From Paralithodes platypus (lineage: Eukaryota; Arthropoda; Malacostraca; Decapoda; Lithodidae): 64,000 bases of DNA. The position numbers and the translations under genes were made by a program. Positions 29,250 to 40,439 of the stretch are shown piece by piece (position 1 is the stretch's first letter; each line of letters opens with the position of its first letter). Where the stretch lies: NCBI GenBank assembly GCA_032716605.1, contig CM064517.1, positions 25,412,840 to 25,476,839 of the forward strand, given 5' to 3'. The notes below the pieces were generated by a model. The model did not search any database, had not been told where the DNA came from, and saw only the letters and a program-made list of their open reading frames with translations.

Positions 29250-30614
29250 TAAGATAACCCCTACCTACTGTACCGGTGACTTCCTTTCTGTTATACTCTG
29301 GTAACTATTAGACGATTCCATTCAGCTTAGGAAGGACCTCTAGCCATGATAAGACTTCAATTTTTTTTTTTTTTTTTTTTAAAGAGACAGTGAACGGAGG
29401 AAGGAAAAACACATAAAACAAAAAGGTCCATGTGCCTAAAGGCATCCTCCATTCATAAAATGTTTGTAACAACTGGATTTAAACTGTTGTAGATTGTAAG
29501 TTTGTGGAAAGCAACTCGAGGGAAGTGAATTCCAAAGAGTAGTAGTTCTAGGGATAAATAAATGTTGATAAGCAGAAGTTCTGCATTGTGGAGGAGAAAG
29601 TGTAAATTCATAGGGGCTCTCAGCTGCCCTAGTTCTACGGGGAAAGATGTGGAGAGGCGGCACAATTGAAGCAAGTTCCTCGGAACAATTGCTGTGAAAA
29701 TATCTGTAGAATAATGCAAGGGATGCAACGTTTCTTCGTATGGATAATGTAGGAAGGTCCTGCGTGATTGCAGGGTTATTGATTAATCTAATAGCTTTAT
29801 TTTGAATTTTGTCCAACTGCCTCAATGCAACCACTCCACTTCCACTCCACAGAGGTGAACAGTAATCCATCTGAGAACGCACATGACTTTTATATATTAC
29901 GGCCAACTGCTCGTCAGTGAAGAATTCTCGAACTCTGTACAGGAGTCCCAGTTTTTTAGAGGCATTCTTAGCAATGCTTCTAACATAATGTGTCCAGCTC
30001 AAGTTAGTAGTTAATGTTACACCGAGAATGTCAATACTAGGGGAAGTGGGGATATTTACATCATTACAAAATATATGGGAGTCAGTGAGATTCTGTCGGT
30101 TAGAAAATTGAATGTACTTGGTTTTCTGTGCATTAAAGGAAACTAGATTCTTTTGTCCCCATTCATTAATTCTAGAAAGGTCCTGGTTCAGAGAAATTGC
30201 AGTGTTTATTTTTGAATTTATAAGATCGGGTTGGGTGAAAGAATTGGTAAATGTGAAGGAACTGTGGAGTGTTGACTCTGTTGAGTCATCTGCGTAGGAA
30301 TGTATTGGATTATGAGTGGTAGATATGAGATCATTGATATGAATGAGGAACAGAGTTGGGGCCAAAACTGATCCCTGGGGAACACCAGCATTTATTGAGT
30401 GAAATTGAGAATAAAGGCCATCTACCATTACACGTATTTTTCTGTTATGAAGATAAGAAGAAATTAGTGGAACTAATGATGCAAGGCCGTAGTGTGACAT
30501 CTTAAAACTATCTCGAACAAACCTTTTGACTATCACAGATCCTTCCTAAGCTGCATAAAATCGTCTAACTATAGCTAGAATAAAATGTAACACGTCCCTG
30601 GTACTCAACGGGCC
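29250..30614. mobile_element. TTAA-D element split by a LINE
   Basis: Left arm ACTGTACCGGTGACTTCC with CTATTAGACGATTCCATTCA (to about 29360). Right arm CACAGATCCTTCCTAAGCTG with AAAATCGTCTAACTATAGC (30533-30614). A poly-A LINE fills the centre. Confidence 0.78.
29361..30510 (-). pseudogene. Jockey-like LINE, 5'-truncated RT, poly-A tail
   Basis: Minus-strand RT C-terminal half in one long open frame (366 codons from 30536, the first few likely flank). It holds SHYGLASLVPLISSYLHNRK, GVPQGSVLAPTLFLIHINDL, the catalytic YADD, INEWGQKNLVSFNAQKTKY, DILGVTLTTNLSW, SHVRSQMDYCSPLW and TLWNSLPS, stop after MNGGCL. A 3' UTR and T20-type poly-A complement (29361-29380) follow. It is nearly the same element as 41840-44780, but with a 9-bp duplication right after YADDS (STESTLHSS against STLHSS). 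The first half of ORF2, including the first catalytic Asp block and endonuclease, is absent. Confidence 0.87.
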
Positions 30615-30669
30615 AATTCCCTTCTGTTCTACTTGGTTTGCCCCGCGCTAATTGTTTTCTTCGTGCCAT

Positions 30670-30936
30670 TTAAGGGAGCCCACCTCGATTTTTTTCTCTC
30701 TTTCTCTCCTTCTCTCTTTGGCCTGTATCTATTCGGCCCCATTCAGCCTACTGTGTTAAGACGTTTAGCCTACCCCCATCCAGGTGTCAATATTTTCCTG
30801 GCGAGCGGTAGCGAGCCAGCATATATATATTTTTGTTTTGACAGCAAGCTAAATTTGTGCATTTTTCGATAGAAAAATTTCTCCGGCGAAGCCGGATTCA
30901 CCATACAATGCTGGCTCGCTATCGCTCGCCAGGAAG
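30670..30936. mobile_element. TTAA-B element, right arm truncated
   Basis: TTAAGGGAGCCCACCTCG, CT-rich subterminal, left arm, both central hairpins (CGATAG loop and CTCCGGCGAAGCCGG), then breaks at CTCGCCAGGAAG. Confidence 0.8.
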
Positions 30937-31090
30937 TGTCAGTAAATGTCAGTAATAGCCTCAATTCGTGTCGGTAAATGTTGTCACCGTTCTCAGTAGT
31001 GTCAGTAAAATATGTTGTCAGTAATAGCATCAATTGATGTCAGTAAATGTTGTCACCGTCCTCAGTAGTGTCAATGTTGTCAGTAATGGG
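30937..31090 (+). repeat. ~75-bp degenerate tandem repeat
   Basis: GTCAGTAATAGCCTCAATT and GTAAATGTTGTCACCGTTCT recur two to three times. It begins at the break point of the B element. Confidence 0.75.
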
Positions 31091-31174
31091 GTGAGGTGAA
31101 GTAAGCTCGGGTGAAGGTACTTGAGTTGACTGACACCGCTGACTGGCGGACTGGCTGGCCGGAACTGTGTCAGC

Positions 31175-31865
31175 CAACGAACCCACCACCACTACCTCCT
31201 CCACCTCCACCACTCTCACAGCCAGTCAGTCATTCAGCTCCCCTCTCCCCCTCCCCACCCCATCCCCATCCCTTCCACCACCACCGCTACTCTCAAAGCC
31301 AGTTATTTGCCAGTCAGCCGACCCCCTCCCCCCCTCCACTACCTCAACCAGTACCTTCTCCCCCCACTCTCACAGCCAGTCAGCCAGTTATATGCCTGTC
31401 AGCCAGTCATTCATCACCCCCCTCCATCACCACTACCACCACCACCACCACCACCTCCGCCCCCGCTCTCACACCCAGTCATTCACTACCCCCCTCCCCC
31501 CTCCCACCACCTTCACCACTTTCACAGCCAGTTATATGCCAGTCAGCCAGTCATTCAGCGACCCCACCCCCTCCACTACCTCCTCCCCCACTCTCACAGC
31601 CAGTCAGCCAGTACCCCCTCCCCCAACCAACACCACTCTCACAGCCAGTCAGCCAGTCATTTAGCCCCCACCCACCCCTCCATCACCACTACCACCACTA
31701 CCACTACTTCCGCCCCCACTCTCACAGCCAGTCATTCAGTACAACCCCCCCTCCCCCCAACGAACACCACTCTCACAGCCAGTCACCCACCCCCAACCAC
31801 ACCCAACAACACCCCCGCCACGCTCACAACCGGTCAACCAGTTACATGCCAGTCATTTAGTTAGA
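31175..31865. repeat. Degenerate CCACC / CAGCCAGTCAGTCA repeat tract
   Basis: Alternating CCACCACCAC, CTCTCACAGCCAGTCA and CAGTCATTCA modules. The Pro/Ser/His-rich open frames in all three phases are composition artefacts. Confidence 0.8.
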
Positions 31866-31924
31866 CAGTCACTCAGCTTCTTCGTTTGCTCAGTAAGTTG
31901 AAGAGGCATAGTCAATTGCTTGGT

Positions 31925-32045
31925 TGGATTGGTTGGTTGATGTCAGCTCAGAGTGTTAAGAGTAGTAATGACAGTCAGCCAGTCAGTCAGTTGGTTGATG
32001 TCAGCTCAGAGTATTAAGAATTGTGATGACAGTCAACCAGTCAGT
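31925..32045 (+). repeat. Two-copy ~60-bp tandem duplication
   Basis: TTGGTTGATGTCAGCTCAGA at 31930 recurs at 31991 with TGACAGTCAGCCAGTCAG flanks. Confidence 0.8.
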
Positions 32046-32117
32046 TAATTGTATGTACGTGTGTGTGTGTGGGCGAGGGGGGGGGGAGTTTAGATTAGGA
32101 TGGGTATATGAAAGTCA

Positions 32118-32362
32118 TAGAGTTAATGGAGTACAAAGGAGTACAAAGGAAATCAAGCAACAACAGGTCTGGTGACCCTTCTAGGTTGCTTGTCCTCCAA
32201 AACACTGAGGATCAATTGTCCAAACAGTGGTTTAGAGTGGGTAAGGGAACATTGGAAAGGGAACTACTGCCCTGGAACTAATGTCCGTGGCAGGATTAGG
32301 AAGTTAGTAGGGGATAGTTGGGTTAGCAACTGAGGGGGGGGGGGGGTAAATAAAGTTGTGTA
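32118..32362 (-). mobile_element. Solo 3' end of the CR1-like LINE
   Basis: Matches 1503-1728 almost base for base (for example CTTGTCCTCCAAAACACTGA). At its 3' (left) edge the 10-bp repeat GAGTACAAAG occurs twice. It is truncated before the coding sequence. Confidence 0.8.
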
Positions 32363-32369
32363 CCCTTTT

Positions 32370-32461
32370 GATTCCCACACGTCGTTCCTAAGCTATATAC
32401 AAATCGTCAAATGATAGCCAGAAAATACTGTCAGAATGCGGCATAATTCTGAAGGGGTTAA
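32370..32461 (-). mobile_element. TTAA-D right half sharing TTAA with next A
   Basis: TCGTTCCTAAGCTATATACA, AATCGTCAAATGATAGCCAG, ending TTCTGAAGGGGTTAA. That TTAA is also the first TTAA of the following A copy. Confidence 0.75.
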
Positions 32462-32792
32462 GGGGAGGTATTTAGTTTGTTCCCTAGACCTCCATCAAGC
32501 TTAAAATTACACCCCCTTGAGTCCCTTTCAAGATAAATTTTTACATTTTTTCGGTAGAAAAATTTCCCGGCCGAAGGCCGGTTCTTCTTACAGGCTCTTC
32601 TTACAGGCTCGCTATCGCTCGCCAGGATAAAATCGACACCTGAATGGCACGAAAGGTCTTAATATGGGGTGAAAGTTCTTAAAATAGCTAAACTAATGGG
32701 GTAAACGTTTTATAATATCAAAAGCAATGGGGCTAAACATGAGGGAGAAAGTGGTCAAGAAAAAAATCCCTCCAGTGGAGATCTCCCCTTAA
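32458..32792 (+). mobile_element. TTAA-A element, complete
   Basis: 335 bp with TTAA ends. A short CTCTTCTTACAGG duplication precedes the GCTCGC block. Confidence 0.9.
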
Positions 32793-32825
32793 GCATAATT
32801 AGTGTGAATTATCATATTTAGTGAT

Positions 32826-33343
<518 letters not shown>

Positions 33344-33429
33344 TTTGCTATGCATGTGTAAAAGATGATTATAGTGCATTCATTATAATTAGGCTGGACA
33401 TCCCCACCCCAACCTCTCATAACTCAACT

Positions 33430-33535
33430 CCAGTAATCGAGCTAATATCTCTACCATTTGGGAAGAGTCCGTCAGGAATATATTAGTGGCCATTTACAAC
33501 CCATTTGCTCTGGTCCTTTTTGAGTCACAAAGGTT
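33430..33535 (+). repeat. Low-copy repeat G, copy 1
   Basis: AATCGAGCTAATATCTCTAC, CATTTGGGAAGAGTC and TTTTTGAGTCACAAAGGTTA are shared with 59408-59513. Nature unknown. The rest of 33344-33683 is unassigned apart from a T/G run at 33602-33626. Confidence 0.65.
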
Positions 33536-33663
33536 AGCAGTCACGAATGTTAGCTATTTACAATTTACAAGGCTCCAGTCATTTACAGTTAGCAGAGCCA
33601 ATTTTTTTTTTTTTTTGGGGGGGGGGAGGCAGGTGTAATTTTTTATGTTAATGTTTCGTATGT

Positions 33664-34740
33664 TTTACAAATTCGATGTTATGTTAAGGGGAGGTTTTTA
33701 GTTTGTTTCCTATTCCTCCAGCAATCTTAAAATTTCATCCCCTTGACGCCCTTTCAAGATAAATTTGTACATTTTTCGGTAGAAAAATGTCCCGGCCGAA
33801 GGCCGGTTCCTCTTAAATTACAGGCTCGCTAACGCTCGCCAGGAAAAAATCGACACCTAAATGACACAAAAGGTCTTAAAAGTGAAATAAATGGGGCGAA
33901 AGTTATTAAAATTGCCAAACTAATGGGGTGAACGTCTTAAAATCTCAAAAGCAATGGGGCTAGACATGAGGGAGTAAGGGGTCGAGGAAAAAGTCCCTAA
34001 AGTGGAAATCTTAACAGAAGTGCCGCGTTTTACAAATTCGATGTCACGTTTATATTAGGTACAATGTATTACACATTCGATGTCATGTTAACAGTAAGTG
34101 CCGTGTATTACACATTCGATGTCATGTTAACAGTAAGTGCCGTGTATTACACATTCGATGTCATGTTAACAGTAAGTGCCGTGTATTACACATTCGATGT
34201 CATGTTAACAGTAAGTGCCGTGTATTACACATTCGATGTCGTGTTAACAGTAAGTGCCGTTTATTACACATTCGATGTCATGTTAACAGTAAGTGCCGTG
34301 TATTACACATTCGATGTCATGTTAACAGTAAGTGCCGTGTATTACACATTCGATGTCATGTTAACAGTAAGTGCCGTGTATTACACATTCGATGTCATGT
34401 TAACAGTAAGTGCCGTGTATTACACATTCGATGTCATGTTAACAGTAAGTGCCGTGTATTACACATTCGATGTCATGTTAACAGTAAGTGCCGTGTATTA
34501 CACATTCGATGTCATGTTAACAGTAAGTGCCGTGTATTACACATTCGATGTCATGTTAACAGTAAGTGCCGTGTATTACACATTCGATGTCATGTTAACA
34601 GTAAGTGCCGTGTTTTACACATTCAATGTCATGTTACAGTAAGATTACACATTCGATGTCATGTTTGTATTCACATTCGATGTCATGTTAACTGTTTTAC
34701 ACTCGATGTCATGTTGTGGTGTTTTACAACCAGATATGAT
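33664..34740 (+). repeat. 39-bp minisatellite, about 17 units, first unit split by an A element
   Basis: Unit GTGCCGTGTATTACACATTC plus GATGTCATGTTAACAGTAA. The regular part is 34060-34640, with degenerate units on both sides. Because 39 is a multiple of three, a 192-codon frame runs through it. The unit at 33664-33687 is interrupted at its TTAA by the A copy 33684-34014 and continues as CAGAAGTGCCGCG. Confidence 0.93.
33684..34014 (+). mobile_element. TTAA-A element inside a minisatellite unit
   Basis: TTAA at 33684-33687 and 34011-34014. All modules are present. The right terminal CCCC is lost (GGAAATCTTAACAG). Confidence 0.85.
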
Positions 34741-34827
34741 CTGTTTTCACTCCGGAAAAATGTATATGAATGGTAAGTACGTGTCTGAAGTCAGATTGGC
34801 CTATATATAATCGGTTATATCATTTCT

Positions 34828-35012
34828 CAACCCTCTGAATCTTATGACGCTTTTTGACAGTTTATGCTGGCTATCATTAGACGATTTTATACAGCTTAGG
34901 AAGGATCTGTGCGAATGAAAAGGGTGAAGAATATTTCCATTGACCCGCTGACTTCCATACACCCTTCCTAATCTGAATAATACAGTATAATCATTGCCAG
35001 AAAGCAGAAAAC
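34828..35012. mobile_element. TTAA-D element, ends decayed
   Basis: CAACCCTCTGAATCTTATGA, TATCATTAGACGATTTTATA, CAGCTTAGGAAGGATCTGTG. Right arm CTTCCTAATCTGAATAATAC. Confidence 0.75.
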
Positions 35013-35076
35013 GAAATTGGCCATCGTATCATGGAAGGGTTATTACACGCCTTTAGCTATGCATGTTAATTGCAAG

Positions 35077-35413
35077 TTAAGGGCAGATATCCACTTGAGG
35101 GATTTTTTGTTCTGGACCCCTTTCTCCCTCATGTTTAGCCCCATTGCTTTTGAGATTTTAGACCTTCGCCCTAGTAGTTTGGATATTTTAAGACATTTTG
35201 CCCCATTTCTGTCAATTTTAAGACCTTTCGTGCCGTTATGGTGTCGATTTTTTCCTGGCGAGCGATAGCGAGCCTGTAATTTAAGAGCAACCGGCCTCCG
35301 GCCTGGACATTTTTCTACCGAAAAATGTACAAATTTATCTTGAAAGGGGGTCTACGGGATGTAATTTTAAGCTTGATGAAAAAGTAGGGAACAAACTAAA
35401 TACCTCCCCTTAA
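35077..35413 (-). mobile_element. TTAA-A element, complete (minus)
   Basis: 337 bp with TTAA ends. Hairpin form GGCCTCCGGCC. Confidence 0.88.
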
Positions 35414-35451
35414 GTTACATGAGGAGTATTGCCGTACTTAATTTACCCATT

Positions 35452-36008
<557 letters not shown>

Positions 36009-36165
36009 CTGCTAAACTATGGCTTTCCTTACGCTTTTCACCATTTTCGGAGCTTCACAAAAATTCCTTCCGCCTTTCGTTTTTTTTTTTTTTTTTTTTT
36101 TTTTCCTAACCAGTCGTGGACGTTCATTCTACCACAGGCACTGGAGTTCAATGATCTGGTGTCTT

Positions 36166-36595
36166 GTGGTGTTGTGGTGGAGGTAGTGTTGGAGGTGGTG
36201 GAGGTGGAATTAGTGGTCGAGGTGGTAATTGCTATATTAGTGGAGGTGGTGTTGTGGTAGAGGTGGGGGTAGAAATATGGTAGTGATGGTGGTTGTGGTA
36301 GAGGTGGTGTTGTTGGTGGTGGAGGTGGAATTAGTGGGGGAGGTGTCAATTACTATATTAGTGGAGGTGGTGTTGTGGTAGAAATATGGTAGTGATGGTG
36401 GTTGTGGTGGAGGTGGAATTAGTGGGGGAGGTGGCAATTACTATATTAGTGGAGGTGGTGTTGTGGTAGAAATATGGTAGTGATGGTGGTTGTGGTGGAG
36501 GTGGAATTAGTGGGGGAGGTGGCAATTGCTATATTAGTGGAGGTGGGGGTAGAAATATGATAGTGATGGTGGTTGTGGTGGAGGTGGAACACATA
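36166..36595 (+). repeat. ~88-110-bp GGTGGT-rich minisatellite, 4-5 units
   Basis: Higher-order units contain GGAATTAGTGGGGGAGGTGG, CAATTACTATATTAGTGG and AGAAATATGGTAGTGATGG. Purine/G-rich on the plus strand. Confidence 0.9.
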
Positions 36596-36635
36596 ACATC
36601 GTAGATATAATACAGTAAACACAAGCAAGGTAAGA

Positions 36636-36930
36636 AATGCAGTCACTGCCTATTATAAATGCAGTCACTGCCTATTATAAAATTAATGCAGTCACTGCCT
36701 ATTATAAATGCAGTCACTGCCTATTATAAATGCAGTCACTGCCTATTATAAATGCAGTCACTGCCTATTATAAATGCAGTCACTGCCTATTATAAATGCA
36801 GTCACTGCCTATTATAAATGCAGTCACTGCCTATTATAAATGCAATCACTGCCTATTATAAATGCAGTCACTGCCTATTATAAATGCAGTCACTGCCTAT
36901 TATAAATGCAGTCACTGCCTATTATAAATG
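36636..36930 (+). repeat. 22-bp minisatellite, about 13 units
   Basis: Unit AATGCAGTCACTGCCTATTA plus TA, nearly invariant. Confidence 0.95.
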
Positions 36931-36947
36931 TGTGATAAGTTAATCCC

Positions 36948-37160
36948 GGCCTATGATTGGCTAAGCCGCGTGAGCTAGTCAGTCAGTCTTCACCTCTAGC
37001 TTACCTCCCTCGTTTATCATGTATTTATTTAGTAATCATTAAAATTACTTAAACGTATCAATTTTAATTAATAATAAAGATAATAAATATATTATCAGTT
37101 CTGCCGCTCATTTTGGCGGGTGAGCTCGGTACGTACTGACAAGATAGCCAATCATGAGCC
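36948..37160. mobile_element. Putative fold-back element with ATGATTGGCTA ends
   Basis: GGCCTATGATTGGCTA at the left and TAGCCAATCATGAGCC at the right are inverted, with GTGAGCT motifs inside both ends and an AT-rich middle. No target duplication recognised. The paired CCAAT boxes could instead be promoter elements. Confidence 0.45.
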
Positions 37161-37254
37161 TCGATACAAACACCAGTTAGGAGCCAGCTGCACGGGTCAA
37201 CTGCATGGAGTATAGTAGTAGGTCTAGGACTCTAGGTGCAGTAGCTATTTAGTG

Positions 37255-37635
37255 TTAAGGGAGGTCACCTGTGTATGTTCTCTCCTTTTCTATCTTTCTC
37301 TGGCTGGTATCCATTTGGCCCCATTCAGCCTACTGTTTTAAGACGTTTATCCCCATCCAGGTGTCAATATTTTACTGGTGAGCGGAAGCGAGCCAGCATA
37401 TTTTTTATTTTTGTTTGACAGCAGGCTAAATTTGTACATTTTTCGATAGAAAAATTTCTCCGGCGAAGCCGGATTTCTTCATATAATGCTGGCTCGCTAT
37501 CGCTCGCCAGGAAGAAATCGACACCTAGATGGGGATAAACGTCTTAAAATAGTTGGCTGAATGGGGCCGAATGGATACAAGCCAGAGAAAGAGAGAAAAG
37601 TACAGAAATAACAAAAAGCAGGTCACCCCCCTTAA
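37255..37635. mobile_element. TTAA-B fold-back element, complete
   Basis: 381 bp. TTAAGGGAGGTCACC to GGTCACCCCCCTTAA. Both arms and both central hairpins are intact. Best reference for B. The right TTAA is shared with the next element. Confidence 0.9.
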
Positions 37636-37853
37636 GAGGAGGTTCTCTGGACCCACTTTTCCCTCATGTTTAGCTCCATTAGCATTGCTATCTTAAGACA
37701 ATCGCCACCAATGGCAATTATAAGACGTTTGTGCTACTTAGGTGTCGATTTATTCCTGGCAAGCTAGAGCGAGCTTGCAATTTAGGAGGAACCAGCTTTC
37801 GACTGGGGCAATTATCTCGAAGGTGTGTGGGTTTTTTTTTGTTTAGTTTAGGG

Positions 37854-37885
<32 letters not shown>

Positions 37886-37986
37886 TTGTTAAAGCTTGAT
37901 GGAAGTTCAGGGAGGAAAATATACAATAAATAAATAAATAATTGAAATATAAACAAATAAACAAATACATGAAACCCTCCTCTTAA
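37632..37986 (-). mobile_element. TTAA-A2-like element between two others
   Basis: TTAAGAGGAGG to CCTCCTCTTAA. Reversed iterons, GGCAAGCTAGAGCGAGC block, AGCTTGATGGAAG. GT/T repeats and an AAAT-rich left end. Both TTAA ends are shared with neighbours. Confidence 0.82.
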
Positions 37987-38319
37987 GGGGAGGTTTTAAG
38001 TTTGGTCTCTAGATATCCATCAAGCTTAAGATTACACCCCCTTGAGCACCTTTCAAGATAAATTTGTACATTTTTCGGTAGAAAAATGTCCCGGCTGAAA
38101 GCCGGTTCCTCTTAAATTACAGGCTCGCTGTCGCTCGCCAGGATAAAATCGACACCTAAATGGAACGAAAGGTCTTAAAATTGACAGAAATGGGTCGAAG
38201 GTTCTTAAAATCGTCAAAATAATGGGGGCGAACGTCTTAAAATTAGAAAAGCAATGGGGCTAAACATGAGGGAGAAAGGAGTCAAGAAAAAAATCTCTCA
38301 AGTGGAAATCTCCCCTTAA
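37983..38319 (+). mobile_element. TTAA-A element, complete
   Basis: 337 bp. Hairpin CCGGCTGAAAGCCGG. Left TTAA shared with the preceding element. Confidence 0.9.
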
Positions 38320-38426
38320 GTGGTTATGGTTGATAAAGACAGATTTGTTATCACATATATCAAAAGTCATACTAATGGTGATATCTCCTAATTGATTGAT
38401 TTTCATAATGAATATGGAAGTAAAGT

Positions 38427-38685
38427 TTAACCCCTTGAGGATTATGACGCGCTGTGACAGTTCTGACTATCATTAGACGATTATATACAGCTTAGGAACG
38501 ATTATATACAGCTTAGGAACGATTATATACAGCTTAGGAACGATCTGTGGGAATTAAATAGGAAAAGACTATCTTGATTAAACAACAACCCTCTGACATT
38601 CAAAATTCCTTCCTAAAATTAATAAAATCGTCTATTAATAGCCAAAATGAACTGCCAGAATGCGTCATAATCCTCAAGAGGTTAA
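38427..38685. mobile_element. TTAA-D element, complete
   Basis: TTAACCCCTTGAGGATTATG at the left and ATAATCCTCAAGAGGTTAA at the right, forming arms of about 80 bp. ACGATTATATACAGCTTAGG is triplicated in the left arm. Best reference for D. Confidence 0.88.
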
Positions 38686-38699
38686 TTTGGTATTATATA

Positions 38700-38845
38700 A
38701 AAAAAAAAAAAATTATTGCGACGAATTACAGAGGAAATCAAACAACAACAGTAATTGTTTGGTGGTGGCGAGTCTCAAGAAGCTATTTTTAGGGTAGAAA
38801 GTTATATGATTAACTGAGCTGTTGGTGGTCTGGTGGCTAGGAGGA
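38700..38845. other. Possible degraded LINE 3' end
   Basis: GGAAATCAAACAACAACAG resembles the start of the 32118 repeat (GGAAATCAAGCAACAACAG), but the similarity fades quickly. Confidence 0.35.
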
Positions 38846-38847
38846 AG

Positions 38848-38849
<2 letters not shown>

Positions 38850-38915
<66 letters not shown>

Positions 38916-38944
38916 AAACGAAAACTAAACAGGCAAAAGGTAAG

Positions 38945-39028
<84 letters not shown>

Positions 39029-39050
39029 TTATTTATTTATTTATTTATTG
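38850..39050. repeat. (GA)n, (TA)n, (GATA)n, (TTTA)n microsatellites
   Basis: Four arrays in succession, GA 38850-38914, TA 38946-38980, GATA 38980-39028, TTTA to 39049. 39051-39420 is unassigned. A G-run lies at 39424-39440. Confidence 0.95.
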
Positions 39051-39522
39051 ATATTAATTATTTTGTCTATGTGTATAATGAAGAAAATGGCAGATTGCCC
39101 GTAATGAGTCTCTCCCCCAAAACCAAAAGAGTAAGAGCCAAATTCAAGGGACGTTGCAGTCAACATGCCTGGACACACGAATTTTAAGGCATTTTAAGTC
39201 ACAGAATGAAGGAAAGATTGATTGAGGGAGGGAGTTCCATGGTTCATGTGTAGAGTAGAAGGAAGACTGGGAACTTTGCTAATTATGATAATTAACACAG
39301 ATATTATTTATACAGTAATACATACATAGACAAATTACATAAAGATACATGAAATAGACAGATAGAATGAGGAGGGGAGAAGGATGTAGGGATGGGGGGG
39401 TTGGGAAGAAGGTGAGCGCCGATGGGGGGGGGGGGGGGGGCGGGGGGCGGCAACCTTCCCTGTACATTGAACCGAACCATTGCAAGAGCCTAGCCACAAC
39501 CAACCTCTACAGTGCCTAGGTC

Positions 39523-39705
<183 letters not shown>

Positions 39706-39835
39706 GTGTAAAAATGTCTACTATTTCTGTATTAACTCATGCAACATTTAATGATGGTTTATTCCAAAGAGTATACATATTAGGCCTACATATTGCAAGT
39801 GAATGTTGAAATAATTTTGAAAAGTTGACAGTTCG

Positions 39836-39905
39836 AATATAAACACCATCTGAGGAGGAGCACTTTATTGACAACGTTTCACAGATAACTTCTTCAGTTA
39901 ACTAA
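39836..39905 (-). ncRNA. Hammerhead-like / Penelope-associated motif
   Basis: On the minus strand CTGAAGA (39897-39891), ten bases, then GAAAC (39880-39876), followed by GTTGTCAATAAAGTG. This spacing resembles the degenerate hammerhead-type core found next to Penelope-like elements. No RT or GIY-YIG frame is visible nearby, so it would be an orphan fragment. Stem pairing was not computed. Confidence 0.35.
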
Positions 39906-39973
39906 CAAACGCTAGATCCTTGGACGCCTTAAATATCGTCATGACATGTAAAAATATCAACATCATACTAGCG

Positions 39974-40000
39974 TTAAGGGGAGGTTTTAGTTTTTTTTCT

Positions 40001-40060
<60 letters not shown>
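39974..40060 (+). mobile_element. Solo TTAA-A left end running into (CT)n(TA)n
   Basis: TTAAGGGGAGGTTTTAG, then T-rich sequence, CT and TA arrays. The rest of the element is absent. Confidence 0.6.
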
Positions 40061-40062
<2 letters not shown>

Positions 40063-40072
40063 AAATACACGT

Positions 40073-40168
40073 GAGCTAATCAATGTTTAAATACTCCCAG
40101 CCGGGATCGAACCTCCAATATTCATAACGAGTGCCCAAGCTTTTAACCAACTACACCACGCCGTGGTA
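40073..40168 (-). mobile_element. tRNA-derived SINE head
   Basis: Minus strand: CACGGCGTGGTGTAGTTGGT (A-box TGGTGTAGTTGG), later GGAGGTTCGATCCCGGCTGG (B-box GGTTCGATCCC). No matching acceptor stem was seen, so it is SINE or tRNA pseudogene rather than a tRNA gene. Confidence 0.6.
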
Positions 40169-40439
40169 TATATATATATATATAAGTTAATAACTAATAT
40201 TTTCTACAGATGTCCACTTTTCTCATGTTCCTGTCTATTTATTGTCTTATTGCTGTTACATATAAAATTATAAATATTTCTTCTTGTAGAGCCGAGTATC
40301 TCACAGGGGTTCTTGTCGGCGCGTCACAGAGGAGTTTAAATTCCCAGCAGGTAGACACAGGTGAATGGGAGGTAACCTGAAGGAGCGGTGGATGGGGAGG
40401 GAGCCTAGAGGGAGTGGGTGGGAGGGGATTGGGGTATAT

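Noticed and set aside
31111..31864. Proline/serine-rich protein of up to 249 residues
   Set aside because: Three overlapping phases are all open because the DNA is C-rich tandem repeat; no start context or domain.
34064..34642. 192-codon open frame with a 13-residue period
   Set aside because: It is the translation of a 39-bp minisatellite whose unit is a multiple of three; degenerate units at both ends are not in frame and there is no domain or splice context.
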